NCBI GenBank assembly: GCA_037389465.1 | Contig: JAZARR010000059.1 | Location: 7,339,001 to 7,403,000, forward strand | Length of the DNA stretch: 64,000 nucleotides | Direction of reading: 5' to 3' | From: Baylisascaris procyonis | Lineage: Eukaryota > Nematoda > Chromadorea > Rhabditida > Ascarididae | Part shown: positions 49,665 through 62,572 of the stretch, in pieces | Position numbering within the stretch: the first letter of the stretch is position 1 | Layout: the number at the start of each line of letters is the position of its first letter | Position numbers and translations under genes: made by a program | Notes under the pieces: generated by a model | What the model saw: the letters and a program-made list of their open reading frames with translations, nothing else | The model's database searches: none | What the model was told of the DNA's origin: nothing

Positions 49665-51817
49665 TGTGCCTGGACAAGAAAAGGAGCGTGCATTTTATGA
49701 AGTTTTGATGGTAGTAAGGCATAGTATAATGCAGCTAATAAAATATTTGTGATGGTAGAGTATAATAGGACATAAGCCACGAAAATTTCGAGCTTTAGTG
49801 TTTGTAACCGCGTAGCTTATGAAACATTTGGTATCTTAAGATATGGAACTTTGGACGAACTGCTGAGATGGTTAAGTTTAACATAAAATGACTTGGAGAA
49901 AGTAACATGCACTGCATTATAGTTTAAAAACTATGGTGATTAGCACCACTGGTCCGCAGAATTGCTATTTCTCTAACAATGACCAAACGTCGTTTTTTGG
50001 CAGTGTTTCTTGCTGTCTCGAACTTTTGGAATTAAAAATGAGTTGTATATTGCTCGCATATGCAACTATTTTTCCAGCAAAACTACGTTTTTTTTTCGTG
50101 ATCAGAAAGATATGAGTTAAATCTATGGGGGGAGAGGATGAGGGAAGGAACGCCACCTGGTGGAATTTCGACAGCGATGGGCTTTATATGCGATATTGTG
50201 TAACTTACAGAGATTCGTATTTTGCATTTTCGACGCGAAAAATATGTTAAATTATATACTGACATCGCTATTGCTTTAGGTATCGAAATTCTTTGAACGT
50301 TACATAAAAATTTGCAAGTTTCCCTACCTTAGAACGTTCTCCCATTGTAATGATGAAGCTTAAAGAAGAGCACAATTCTGGCACAGCCTCATTATTTTTC
50401 AACTTCAATGTTTTATTCGAATTTCTGTTCAAACTTGGCACTTTGTTTGACCGCATATGGGCGATTGTTTTTATTATAGACGTTGACCTCATCCAGCTCC
50501 AGCCTGTCCCAGGTTTCCATTATGCTTTCTGATTATAACCATCATAGTTAGATGTTCATTTTTGTTCTAGATTGTTGTTTCTCCTCTAACAGCTTTTGTC
50601 ACGTTTTCCTTCAACATGTTTCTATGGCTTAGCAGAGCATTTTTTGATTCGCTAAGAGAAAACCGCGTTCCTAACATCCCGTACGAAGATGAGGTAGACC
50701 ATGGGGCCCTATGATCCTTTCGGGGGTGGGTCCGTTACGATGAGAGCTAGGGGTTGTCGGGGTGCAGGAGGTCACCTGACGAGGCCTTTACGGGGGAGGG
50801 ACGCTTTGACAGCGAATGCCGAACACTGAGTGCAGGGAAACAGTTCCTGCAGTGTTCCTAGCGAGCAAATTATTGCTACCAAAAAATGTGAACAGAAAAG
50901 CAACTCGGAAAATATGATAGCTTTCCGAAACGATTCCCTTGTTGAATATAATTCATCTATACAAAAACGGTGTTAGCAAACGCTCTGCAGCGAGAGCAGA
51001 AAAAAAGAACAATTGCAGCCAAAAAATCTAATTCGGCAGAAAAAAAAAACGTAAAACAGTTGTCGCCTATACAGAACAGCCTCAGATGTTCAAAAAGCTA
51101 AGAAATAAGCAATGTTATGTTGAACTACATCACTCAGTTCGCATAGAATACTCTTAGCCATGAATGCTTTAGAAGAACGGCATGCTTAAAACCGCACGCA
51201 GAGTTAGGTTTTGTCGGCTGTAGGCCTAAGGGAACAGTGAAGGGAAACGAAATTGAAAAACTTCTAAAACATGAATCAAAGGCAGTAAAAAGTTAAAATA
51301 AGACTAAATCTGCCAAAATTTCTAGCGCTATAAACGACAAATAACTTTGAGGTGACATCTTGAACGCTTAAACTCCTTCGCATTACAATGACACTTTTGA
51401 ATTCTGAACATACATGAGGATTCCTTTCATTTTTCCAGCTAGTTTTGAATTGTGTCAGTAAGGCTGACTATGTGTACACCATAGATAATGAAATTAGGTG
51501 CATCGATAGGAGAAAAATCTTTCTAAGATGGGTGTTAAATGTTTCAACTCAAGAGAATGAACGATGCCTTCGAGGTGAGATAGTTAAAACCCACGTAGAG
51601 GTATTAAAGCCAAAAATAAGATGCCCTTTATCAGTGTCCAAGTAATATAGTAAGTTGATACTGTTAAGAAGTATGAATTGAATGAGACGGACGTCGTTCA
51701 TGCGGCCTACTGAAAATGTGGATGACTCTAGTTTGGCGGAATTCCAATCGGAATTCACAGGTTGTGGAGCGTTGGCAATGGTCGCAAATGCGTGGGATGA
51801 CGGAACACTTCAGCAAC
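45269..51817. other. Region with no gene I can support
   Basis: Contains a near-duplicate 27/28-bp pair at 46621-46675, a GT run at 48270-48288, a long TA run at 49593-49661 and a locally GC-rich block at about 50690-50860. Open frames at 45.3-45.9 and 47.7-47.9 kb occur on both strands without matched splice signals. They could hide introns or exons of the minus-strand gene(s). Confidence 0.45.
49593..49661. repeat. TA dinucleotide run (about 69 bp)
   Basis: Uninterrupted alternating A and T. The repetitive Ile-Tyr open frames across it are artefacts. Confidence 0.97.
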
Positions 51818-52286
51818 CCATTTCAGTAGAAAACTGTGCAAGCATGAGCCTCATAGCTCCATTAATGGTTTTGTACTCGTCTCGCAGCTCATAACGTTCC
51901 TGACCGATAGCTGCACTATCTGTATCCACTCAAAAACGAATGCTTTTGAATCTCATTCGGCTAAACCTGTAAGTGTGACGAAAATGAGATTCAATTCTAA
52001 TGTCCATTGGGTTCCACTATGAGGGTGCTTTCTTCAAAAATCATCAGAAATCGAGTAGCTCAAAGAACAAGCATCCGATTAACTCAACTGTCTCGAAACT
52101 CGCTGATTAACCCCTCAGTCTCGACAGACAAGGTTCATTGAGAATATAAACATACCACCGTGAATAATGCTTCCTGCTGAAATGTTGCCCTTCTGGTGAC
52201 TCTTCATGCAGTTAATGAGTTTTTCGCTTGGTACATCACATCCAAACGGGATCGTTGACGTCATTTCGGTCGTTATGAGGGAGAAT
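51818..52286 (-). CDS. Two spliced exons of an unrecognised minus-strand gene
   Basis: Exon 52156-52286 (acceptor TCAGACAG, donor GGTG|GTATGT) encodes FSLITTEMTSTIPFGCDVPS ... GNISAGSIIHG. Exon 51818-51910 (acceptor ATAGTGCAG, donor ATGG|GTTGC) encodes IGQERYELRDEYKTINGAMR ... LAQFSTEM. The spare g of the first and leading 'ct' of the second make an Ala codon, so the phases agree exactly. The second exon looks helical. No family is recognised; neither gene end was found. Confidence 0.5.
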
Positions 52287-53944
52287 CTGTCTGAAGCAAT
52301 AATGAAATATTTATATGCAACCACAATAACGACATTTTTATGCAAGAAATCTGCCACTAGCAGGCATTAAGCATCGTGATTTTGACTACACATGACTCTA
52401 GAAAACTTGCAATTTTTGACAGAAAGAAATTTGTCCATGGAAAGGCTCGACGCAGGATGAATTCGGAACTAGCTGGCAATGCTTTGGTTAGAACTCGGCA
52501 ACCCAAACGAAGACAGAACATTTAGATGTGCAAATTGGCGAAAACTATTCGAAATTAACCTCTAATTTTTTCTTAAACTATCGCTTCTCAGGTAGCAATG
52601 CAGATATATTCATTTTTCTTCTTTGAACAGTAACAGTTGGTAAGTGTACAATTACCTCTAGATGATTACTTATGTGATTAGCTTAGGACGTATCCGATCA
52701 CTTCGATTACAACGCTTTTAAAATTGGCGCAATAACTGCAACTGCTTGGAGCTTTATTACTTTTTGCATCGCTGAGGTATTAGTAAGCACCTCAGCTCAT
52801 ATAGGAAACACCCCCTTTTGTGCTTTAAACCGTCTTCATAATATGGGGAAAAAGTTACTTAATCGACAAACTACTAGATCGCAAGAGTATTTTCAGCGCA
52901 CATCTAAAGAGCACCAACGTCACTTGCGAACGTGTTTAGTGGCTAGTGGAATGTTCTGCGTGAACGCCTTCACGGATGTGTTTCATAAAGCAACAGAATA
53001 TACGATAGTCATTGACACCTTTTTCTTTATTGTGCACAGCGGTCAAAATAAAGCATAGTTCCAATGAGACAAGATTTTTTGGCATTTATAGCTATACTGC
53101 AAACGATGTGTACTTGAGCTGAACACTTATTGCAAAAAAGCGGAAAACAAGCGATAGAGAAAAGGTTGAGTAGGGGAGGGGTGCGAGGATAAAAGGGAGG
53201 AGGAAGAAGAAGAGAGATCGATAGCTTTCATTTTTTTGGTCTACATGAATAAATGAGGACCGGATGCCTGAAAATTTGCTCCATTTTGAAAAGTTGAGTT
53301 TCGCGACAGCCAAAGAACTTTCATGCAACGGGGTTTAAAAGCTTTAGAGGAAATAGAGAAATCGAGGAAGATTAGACGATATGATTTTGCTTCCTGAAAA
53401 AGGGACCAGAAATTTCTTCGCCATTCATATCTTTCTGTGGAAGAAACAACAAGCATCCGTCTTTGGACTTTTAATGTTCTTTTTATTGACAACTCTCTTG
53501 TATATATTAGACAATAAGTGCTTTGTGAATATCCAGTGCTATCGATACATATGATTTGCATAAAATGTTCGGCAAAGCTTGACCTATAAATATTTTCTCA
53601 CCTTTGCTTGCATCTGTATTGTGGTATGTGTGCAGCAACAAGCATATTCATCTTGTTCAGAATTTGCACTTCTCGTCGCACATGCTGCTGTTTTCTTGAT
53701 TCAGCAACACCTCCACTTTGTATCCGCACCTGAAAATACTCGATCCTCGTTTACAATGTTTAGTAGTCACTATCTGAATGCGCAATATGTGCTTTATGGT
53801 CTACAGTTTGGTTGCGGATTCAATTGACTCGATTCTGCTCAATTCAAGATGATGGTTGAAGGGTCATCAGGCTTTTAGGAATCATAAATGAAGATCAAAA
53901 CCACTGTCGTGATCTACATCACAATTGACTGTTAAATTCCATAC

Positions 53945-54003
53945 GTGCTCAGACCTAACGATGATGCTTTGAAAAAGACGGGAAAATATTTCATCTTCAA
54001 CTG
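53945..54003 (-). other. Possible small exon (59 bp)
   Basis: It lies between acceptor TGCTTGCAG and donor CAC|GTATGG and encodes VEDEIFSRLFQSIIVRSEH. It may be an upstream exon of the gene at 51.8-52.3 kb, but the phases do not join directly, so an intervening exon would be needed. Confidence 0.3.
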
Positions 54004-54127
54004 CTGCAAGCAGAGGAAGAAGGAAGACCTTAATCTGCATAAAGCAAACATGCTAATTATGCTCGACATGAAGGCAAAAGCAATGTAAAAAATTGCAAAT
54101 GAGCTATGAGCACACGAAGAAATTCTG

Positions 54128-54300
54128 CAAGACATGTCGACGTACCCTTATGCTTGAAATGATGAATGAAGTCGAGAACTGAGTGGAGATAAAACTCCTC
54201 GAGGCATTTCATGAAAACAGAATGCTTTCTTGTTGCATCGGCGGTATGTGACGACAGCTTATTCCATATGTAAACAACTCTGCACTCGAAAGAATGACGA
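54128..54300 (-). mobile_element. Possible 3' fragment of a non-LTR retrotransposon reverse transcriptase ORF
   Basis: The open minus-strand frame contains FECRVVYIWNKLSSHTADAT followed by KHSVFMKCLEEFYLHSVLDF. The arrangement F..R.V..WN.L ... F...L is the usual C-terminal region of LINE (jockey/RTE-like) reverse-transcriptase proteins. No catalytic palm motifs were found upstream, so it is a truncated remnant if real. Confidence 0.45.
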
Positions 54301-57067
54301 ACGGTGCTGAAAGAGTGTGAGCAGCAAATAATTTATTCAGGGCAGTATATAAAGTCCTTTCTAATTGCTTCGAAAGCTCAACTCGACGGTTCTCAGAAGT
54401 CGGCGAACGAAAAGGTGAATAGGATGCTCGGATTTTTTTGGTCTGCCGGATATCTTGGGGAGCTATTAAAAACTGCTTTGAGCTTACTTCCTTGCAAATT
54501 TATTTAGGGTTCGCTGCCTGAAACGACGGTCATAGGTCGTCTTTTAATGTTGACAGGCAGCTACTGACCCTAAGAGACACCTAAAATCAGGCCTTGGTTA
54601 CCGCTAAAAATTAGTGCACCGTGAAATCAAAACGTTGTAGGTAATTGACCCCTAATCCACAACGATTTTCGGAAGTTTTATAAAGGAAATATGGTCCATA
54701 GATCACATACGGTAAAAGTATTATACTGAGATAATACTGATGTAAGTCCTTCATGTGCATAACGTTAGTATAGAGCCAGAGGAATATGGTGCCCTGGGAA
54801 AACGGAATTAAGAAAAGAAAGGTTTTTTAAGGCAAAAGCAAACATTTACCGGGTGAGCAGAGATGCAATAGATGACTATCAGGAGAGTAGATAGATGTTA
54901 AGAATGCAAGAAGTAAGACGCGAATAGATTACCTATGAGAACAAAAGATGAACACATTTCGGCCCTTAACGTGTGCACCTGAGTTATGCGCGGGCCATCG
55001 TCAGAGCAATACGCATAACCCTGTTAGTATGAGAATCTATATAGAGAGCTGAACTAATAGTAGAAAAATTGGAAAGGAATGGAAAAGTAACTTTTATTGA
55101 ATGAATGAAAAATATAAAATAAGAAAATTGTAGTGAATATAAAAGTTGTAAGCGATAGCACTAACCTCATCACCATAGTTTGAAATAATAAAGGAAAATC
55201 AAAGCTTAAGAATGGTATAATAGAGGAACCACTATCTAAAATAAGGTACATGTATAATTTATCTATAAACCTAGAAATACAGTGCACAAAAGGATAAAAG
55301 TTAATGCATAGTGGGGCACATGGTCGACATAAGCGCACCATAAACAAATGTGATGATAACTGGTAATCGATAAACCTCATTGTAGATGTTAACCGCCTCG
55401 AGCGTACAGTGGTAACACGTAGAGCAATAGTTATTTGATCTGTGTTTAATACCAGACCTATCAAAGCAATATGAATAACATTTGAAACTCACTAAAACAT
55501 TCTCAAGCCGAAATACTAATACAGAAACTGAAGTTAGGTTGCAAGTAAAACAGATCCATGGATGAAGGATGGAATACAAAAACCATAGGATAATTTAATA
55601 TTATGATATAAAGTTAAGTGAATAAATGTTCCGTTGAGAAATGCAGTGTCGAAAAGCGTTGATCAATAAATCTTGGTATACATGGTCAAAGCGATCGCAC
55701 TATGAAGTAGTAGCACAAGTAGAGCAATATTTATTTAATGTTAAACCTATAGAAATAGCTCCGTTATGCAACTGACTTTTAGGGTTATACATAGAAAAGG
55801 ATTTAAGCAATACGAATGATTAATAAACATAAAAACTAAAGCTCGTGAAGGATTTCGTTAATCAAATATATGAGACCTGTCTGCGATGTCTGAGCCATCT
55901 CCGAGACATAAAGGAACATTTATTTCATGGATTGCAATGATACTGAAATTTGGCTGACTAAAATTACTTTGATATAATGGAATCTATTCTTTTCAGTTGT
56001 TCGTTTTCTCAGGCTTGAATTCCAGAAAAAACGAGGTGTACACTCTTAAAACCAGAATAATTGTCACCAGTCTACTTCCGATATTGTTCGTTATACTGCT
56101 TTCCACCGTAAATACGGCATATTGTAAAAAGCATCAAAACACATCATCCACGCGGCTATTCGAATTGTGAACGGTATTATCAACGTGATCGAACAATGGA
56201 AATCGGATTAGGCAATGCGAAACGTGCTTTCCTCGTACCCACAACAGATTCCAACGCATTCAGCATGTGTGAATGGAATGTAAAATTTTCCAAGATCGTT
56301 TTATGGACGCATCAAGGATAATCTTGCATTGAATAAGCTTACTTATCAAGGTGTTACTGGCATAAACAAAACACTTCAACTGAAACGAAAAAGTTGGCGT
56401 TGTAGGTGAGCCTTGTGATTGACGCGTTATCGGAAAGCGGCTGAAGTTACGATTGAGGACCGTCCTCTCGAAAAAATTTACATTGAGGAATGCAGAGTGC
56501 TGTATATTTTTTTCGCAAGCATACTAAGCACTTTGCTGCTCGAACATCTTTCTTTTATAATCTTCCAACGATGCTTTTGTCGAACTGAAGGCACATCACT
56601 GTACGAGACTTTATTTCTTCACTCAGACGTTCAGGATTGCCTCTGCAGCTGAAAAAAATCTAATCCGTAATAGCCGGCAGTAGCCGCGTAGTGGCATTCT
56701 GGAGTAGTGCATCGGCAATGTGCATCATTTTACTTGGTGACAGTTGCGCCGTCGAACGTGCGTTCTGCGGTGCAAGTGTCTTCGTCGAAGAACGTCCCAC
56801 TAGAAAGAATGTTTAGGCAAAATTTTTGCATTTCCAACAAACTGTAGGCAGTTTCTCATAAAACATTTGCATGTAGAAGAAAGCGATAATGACTTGTGAA
56901 GCAAATACAGCTCAAATAAGCAAATAATATGACTCTGTAAGCATTATTACTTAAACCTCGAACCTTCTAAGCCTTCCTACTGCTGTCCACCTTAAAAGTT
57001 ATGCCAGGCAGTTATACCTAAAGCGTTGCAATCCTGTCGGTTTTTCGCTTCTCATAGCTTCTTTTAG
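54301..57067. other. Region with no gene I can support
   Basis: Very AT-rich around 54.6-56.3 kb with no convincing splice-bounded frame. A plus-strand frame at about 56.42-56.5 kb (AAEVTIEDRPLEKIYIEECR) looks protein-like, but it lacks an acceptor. Confidence 0.5.
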
Positions 57068-57235
57068 ACAGACCCTGAATTTCGGGATCAGTTCGAGGTC
57101 CAACAGTTCGCTCATAGCGAGGCATTAAAAAAACAAGAAATACTTGCTCTACTGTGGCGGCAAGAGAAGCGATTAGAGGGGAATTATGTAACGTATGTTG
57201 CGAACAGAAGAGATGCGTGCGAGATGCACTCCGAA
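57068..57235 (+). other. Isolated likely exon, helical and charged
   Basis: 56 codons between acceptor CTTCTTTTAG and donor GAA|GTGTGA, encoding DPEFRDQFEVQQFAHSEALK and KKQEILALLWRQEKRLEGNY. Composition and phase are gene-like. An overlapping plus-strand frame in the same DNA reads LCNVCCEQKR ... CSHSFCEACLTC, which looks like half a RING finger; only one of the two can be the real frame. No partner exon was found. It could be the 3' end of a gene stopping at the TGA at 57239. Confidence 0.4.
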
Positions 57236-59661
57236 GTGTGAATCTGATAACACAACAACGCACACCGCATCGCACTTGCTCGCATTCGTTTTGTGAAGCT
57301 TGTCTTACGTGTCTTGTTCATCTGTTTTCTTGCATCCAATTGCTACCATTTAGATCGTCATTCAAAAACGATTTCATGTCACCGTGGCGGTGATGTACTT
57401 CTAGTTGCACTTTCTACGAGGAAACTATGAAAGAGAAATCGTCCTTCTCCTTCCTACATTTCTTTCGTTACGAAGATTGAGTACCGAATTATTTGTTGCA
57501 CCTTTTGCCCACCGAAAATTAGGATATTCTCTTCGTAACTGATGAAGTTGGCAAAATATTTTATCAACACATCCTACAAACTGCTACATAATATACATGC
57601 GTTAGCTCTTATTGAGAATATGCAGTGAGCATAGTTTCTTAGATCGTATGAATCTCTGAATGCACAAAGCGACAACTTCAGCCTCATGTCCTTCCATCAA
57701 AAGTTCTGCTATTGAAGCTCAAAGTGCTTCGAAAATATCCAGAAATCTTTTGAAGCTTGAGGCACTCCGAAACAAGGGCAACCCGACTCAAAATTCTCGC
57801 TTCACCCCATCCTAGTGCTCACTTGACTGTTCAGAGCTTGTGAAACCTCAAAATACTGGAGGAAAAGGTTCCCAACTGCGGTGTTCTGTTGGTTTATAAA
57901 ACAACGGCTTTACTCGGTGACCCCCACTTCAAGGGGGTCTCTTAAACGCTAAACCTATCTACCCATCGAATTTGCTTTAATTATCCTTGAAGCTTAAATA
58001 GCGTTATATGATTTTTTCTCTCACAGGATTGTTAGATGGAGGAATTCTTCCTCACTTCAGGAACCTATAGCCTTAACCGTCCGTTCTTCCTCTCGCAAAT
58101 TCTTTGAGGGACACCCAACGAAATTGCAATCCTTTCCAAAGCAAACCGTATCTCTCTACAGTGGCACGTCTTCGCATTAGCAGATTGTTCCTCATTGTGC
58201 AATATTTTTAGTTAACTTTTCTTTCGAATCTTTTGCCCAATACTACTGATTGGTCGCATCTTATTGTTGACCGGCTGAGGTTTCCTTTTGCTTCCATTTT
58301 CCCATTTACATTATTAGGCGAAGTGAATAAATAAACATGTTAGGAGCATCGAGCACAAGTTCTTGATCGCTATTGCTTTGAGACATTTGGGGCTTTATTC
58401 ACATAGTTTTATTTTGTATTGTCCGTTACTATTGTTTCGCAGAATGTTAGGATTTCGTGTTGCGCTGAAACTTGAAATTTTCAAACCCAAACACTCTGGC
58501 ATCCTCATATTAATACCAATTTGCGCTCTAGAATCTTTGAAGGAAATATCGAAACTAATAAAAGGAAATCTTTCGTCATCAAATTTTATAAAAACGGGAG
58601 TCCACTGCATCAATCTTTCATCCTCGCCCAAAAAAGTTCTCTATAAAGGTTGCTGTTATATTTTTCTATAGACATTCCTCCTTATGTTCAAAAAACTAGT
58701 TCTTCTATTTCTCCTAATTGCTTCTCAACAATCCTACCAATTGTAGCACATAGCGATAGCAATATAATATACAATCGATATCACTTTACATTCACTTCTT
58801 CTCAGATGTTTTTATGTGATTTGTAAATAATGCATTGGAGCGTATTCAGAAAGCTGCCATGTCTTCTTGTGGAAAGTTATCAATGAAAAAAGACATTGTT
58901 TTCCTTCGTATCGCTTTCGATAAAAGCCGATTTTTTAAAAACCGATAAAACCATGAAAACCGATTTTTTCTTCTCAAAACTAAATGGCACGACTTTCATC
59001 TGCCGATTAGATTTTAACATGGGAGAAAGTGGTTCTAAAAGTCTTACTAGTCAAACCTTTATATATCATATACAGCATATGAGCTTTAATACCAGCCAAA
59101 AAACAAAACCCTGCCATAAGGATAACGTTTGGCAAAAACTGGATAGGTAAGGGTTATGGGAAAGGAGAGAGAAGAACAGACTCGGAATCCCTCATGTTTG
59201 ACTGGCCGAACCTGCAGAATCGCAGGAGGCTCGCATAATGGCTTTAGATCGCCTCGCCTAGACGTCGATGCGATGTGGCAGCCAAATACTCAGACTTGTG
59301 TGGTCCAACTGTTGCAGCAGAAAACAAATATTATGTGAAGGAACTGCGAAATCTCGATGTGAAATGATTTGGCAGAATGTGAACGCCGAAAAAAGGGCGG
59401 CAAAAGAAAATTGGGGAACTGGTGAAGGAAAACAATTCTATCGAGGCGGGAATCCCGACAAAAAAGAATCGTTCCCCGACCTTCGTTTAGAAAACTATTC
59501 AATACGAATTATGAGATTGTTTATGCCGATGCGCAATGCGTTGTTTCCTAGTTGTTGCTTATTTGCTTCTAATCGCTCCCACTAGCACATTACAATGGAG
59601 GAACTGAGGCGTATTTGTTGGCTAAAATTGTCTAACACTAATTGTTCTTCCAATTTTGGTT
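57236..59661. other. Upstream region of the Grx-DEP-DUF547 gene
   Basis: No supported coding exon. Frames at 58.4-58.6 kb read on both strands (minus: EDERLMQWTPVFIKFDDERF), and frames at 59.16-59.58 kb are short. The promoter of the downstream gene probably lies here. Confidence 0.5.
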
Positions 59662-59669
59662 GCCCTCAG
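59662..59669 (+). promoter_or_regulatory. Candidate spliced-leader acceptor site
   Basis: The sequence ...GCCCTCAG ends 8 bases before the ATG at 59678. In nematodes an acceptor this close to the start, with no donor exon recognised upstream, is the usual mark of SL trans-splicing. An ordinary 5' UTR intron remains possible. Confidence 0.5.
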
Positions 59670-59677
59670 GTGAAATT

Positions 59678-62492
59678 ATGGCTGAAGACGTAAGAGGCAC
59701 GGTGATAGTCTATTCCATTGTCGGATGTCCACGATGTGATGCTGCGAAAAATCATCTTTCTAGATTCCGAATTCCATATACGGATATTTCTTTGGACAGT
59801 TTCCCACAGGTTAGTGGGATTTAATGTTCATTTGTATTCTCTGCAGTGCAAAATTACCATAATTCAAGGAAATGAGATGCCAGATTTGGTGCTGTCCAGA
59901 ATGATGTGCTCATCACCTATGCGCACTTTCAGTTGAACATCCTGTTCATCCTATCACTCGTTCGTGTGCAGTTCGAAAGAATTCCGTTGCAACTAGCGTA
60001 CATTGTCTTTTAATCAAAGCGATAAAGCAGCTTCCATGATCAGCTCTTTTAGAACCAACCGGTATAATCAAAGGCGATAGATAGATTCTTTTTTGAATCG
60101 AACTTTTTAAAGTGTCGTGACGAGATGGAGCGTTTGTGTGGAAACAGTGATGTGCCACAGATATTCTTCAATGAGGTGCACATTGGCGACGAGGAAGGTC
60201 TGAATGCACTGGTGAGTTGGTTAGTTTTACTTGTTTTCAGCAGTTTCCATTTTTAGCTAGCTTGATAAGACGAACAATGAGCACAACGTAAACATAATTA
60301 CCGCAATCGAAACAAAGGGCAACAATATCGTAGCAGTTCAATTGACATGTGTTCATGCCCTTGGCTGAATTTGCACGCTTGAAATTGTCTTGCATTTGCC
60401 AGCTTATATGTGTGCAATCTCACAACAGACAACAGCCAACTCGTGTATTCAGGGAAACGCCGATTCTGTTGATAGCATTAAGTCGGGTCTCGCGTGCGTA
60501 ATGGCAAGGGTTTCTCTTTCATTGGACGCAAACTTTTTCAGATCCAATATGAAGTTATACCTGCTGCATCAGCAGTACAAGCCACTGGGCACATTTCTGG
60601 TCTTGTTTGGTCTAAACTTTTTGTCACTCATCCCATCCTTTTGTTTAGTACTGTCTCCATACCAAGATTTTCACTTGTGACTCAACCATCTGCCAAAATT
60701 TGCTTACAGAAGACTGAATCTATTTGACGGAAGTTGGCCATTTATCACTATTTCATCATGCAATTTCAATGATAACCTTTCTAGTATGCTATTCGGTGGC
60801 TTCAGGTAAGGGACGTTGCAAGGTTCGACGCAATGATGGAAATGCTTCGAACAGAAGAAGCATCACGGGCAGCACCGTCTTTGCCACAACCACAAACTTC
60901 ACTAGACTGCGTAGATGAGGACGAAAACTCGAGCAGTAAGCATTCCATTACAAAGCAATTGTGCTAGAAGAATGCTATAGAGACTCCTCGCAGACTCCAT
61001 CATCCATACAATATGAAAAGGCGAAAAAGAATTTCAAATTTTTCAAAGCTTCAATTCATTTACTTGTTTTGTTCACTTGCCACTAGTTTCAACCCATCAA
61101 TCAGGGAATGCATTCGATGCAGTTTCGCTGAATACATGTGATGATCTCTCAGGTTCACTTTTATTCTTGCTAGTTTCCGCATTTACGAGTATAGAATTTG
61201 TGCTATTAAATTTGCATATGCACGCTTTCGAAGAAGTTGGATGCGGACAACAGTGAATTTTCGGCGTCAAATTTGTACAAGCTGTCACATTTATAAGTAA
61301 ACGTTTTATTAGCAGTCATATTATTGTTTCTGAGCATTTGTATTGTTGGCTGGCCTGAATGCCAGGACTACGAAAAGCACATGTCGTGCTCCTTTGGCGC
61401 ACCTCACGCGTTTATTACGTTTTTATGGCACCATAAGACCAATAACTTCCTGCCTAATATTACCGGTAATTTTTCTACTGTATTGCTACAATATGTCGAT
61501 TTCTGCAGTGAAAAGCTAGTCGAGTGCTGTTGGTTGTAACTATGGACGAAAGTTTCGATCGTCACTGAGTCGTGAGCCATATTGTCAGTTTTTTAAATTG
61601 GAAAAGCACATCCGCTGCAGAGTTTTCTCAAATACAACGAATATGCGTTAATTTCTCATGCGAGAATGTTGCATTATTGGTGTGAGTTGACATTGAAGGA
61701 TGCTATTTAAGCGAGTTCGATGGAGGGTGTTTTCTTGTGCATACCGAACGAATATTCGCGTTTAGTGGCAGGCATGAAGAAGGCGAATATTATAAAAGAC
61801 AATCGTGTTGGTTCGACGCTTTATCGGAACTCCTTCAAAGGAGAGCACTTCATCAGTTGGATCATGCAGCAAAGACATTTAAGTGAGACTTTTCCAATTC
61901 TCTTCTCTTATGCTTATTATTTAGCTATTTAGCTGTTAAAAGCACCTGACCGAATGTCGCTTTGCTTATCGCAAAGAAGGCTGTTAGGTTTAGATTTACT
62001 CGTAGGTAAAGAAACATCATTCATGAAACCAATTTAGCAGATCGCTGACAATTAATGAAACATGCCTAATAATGCACTTATATTTTAACCTAATCTAAGA
62101 TTCCGCAATAAAATTAGCCTTTCTGATCCTGTCAGTTGCAAAAGTGTTACCCGAGGTACAAATTTGGTCAAATCTTATAGCTTTGATCATTGCATCAAAA
62201 CTCTAGCCTCAGCTCGTCATATTGCATTTTGCAGGCGCCAATTCCCAAAAGCGCAAATACATTTTGGAACTGTAATGGGAACGAAGAATCAGAGAATTAC
62301 TTGCGAAACTTATAGCATCTTTTCTTTACAGAACTGAAAGACGCTCTCGAAATTGGCCAGGAGTTAATTGAACGCCAACCTGGATGTCAAATGTCCAGAG
62401 AAAGCGGCGAAATATTCAGCCCGGAACGGTCAGTAATTTACAGGTTTTCCAGATTTGAATATAGCATAAATACGAACATAAACATAAATGTC

Positions 62493-62572
<80 letters not shown>

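Noticed and set aside
49489..49780. Open frames rich in Ile-Tyr on both strands
   Set aside because: They are translations of the TA dinucleotide run.
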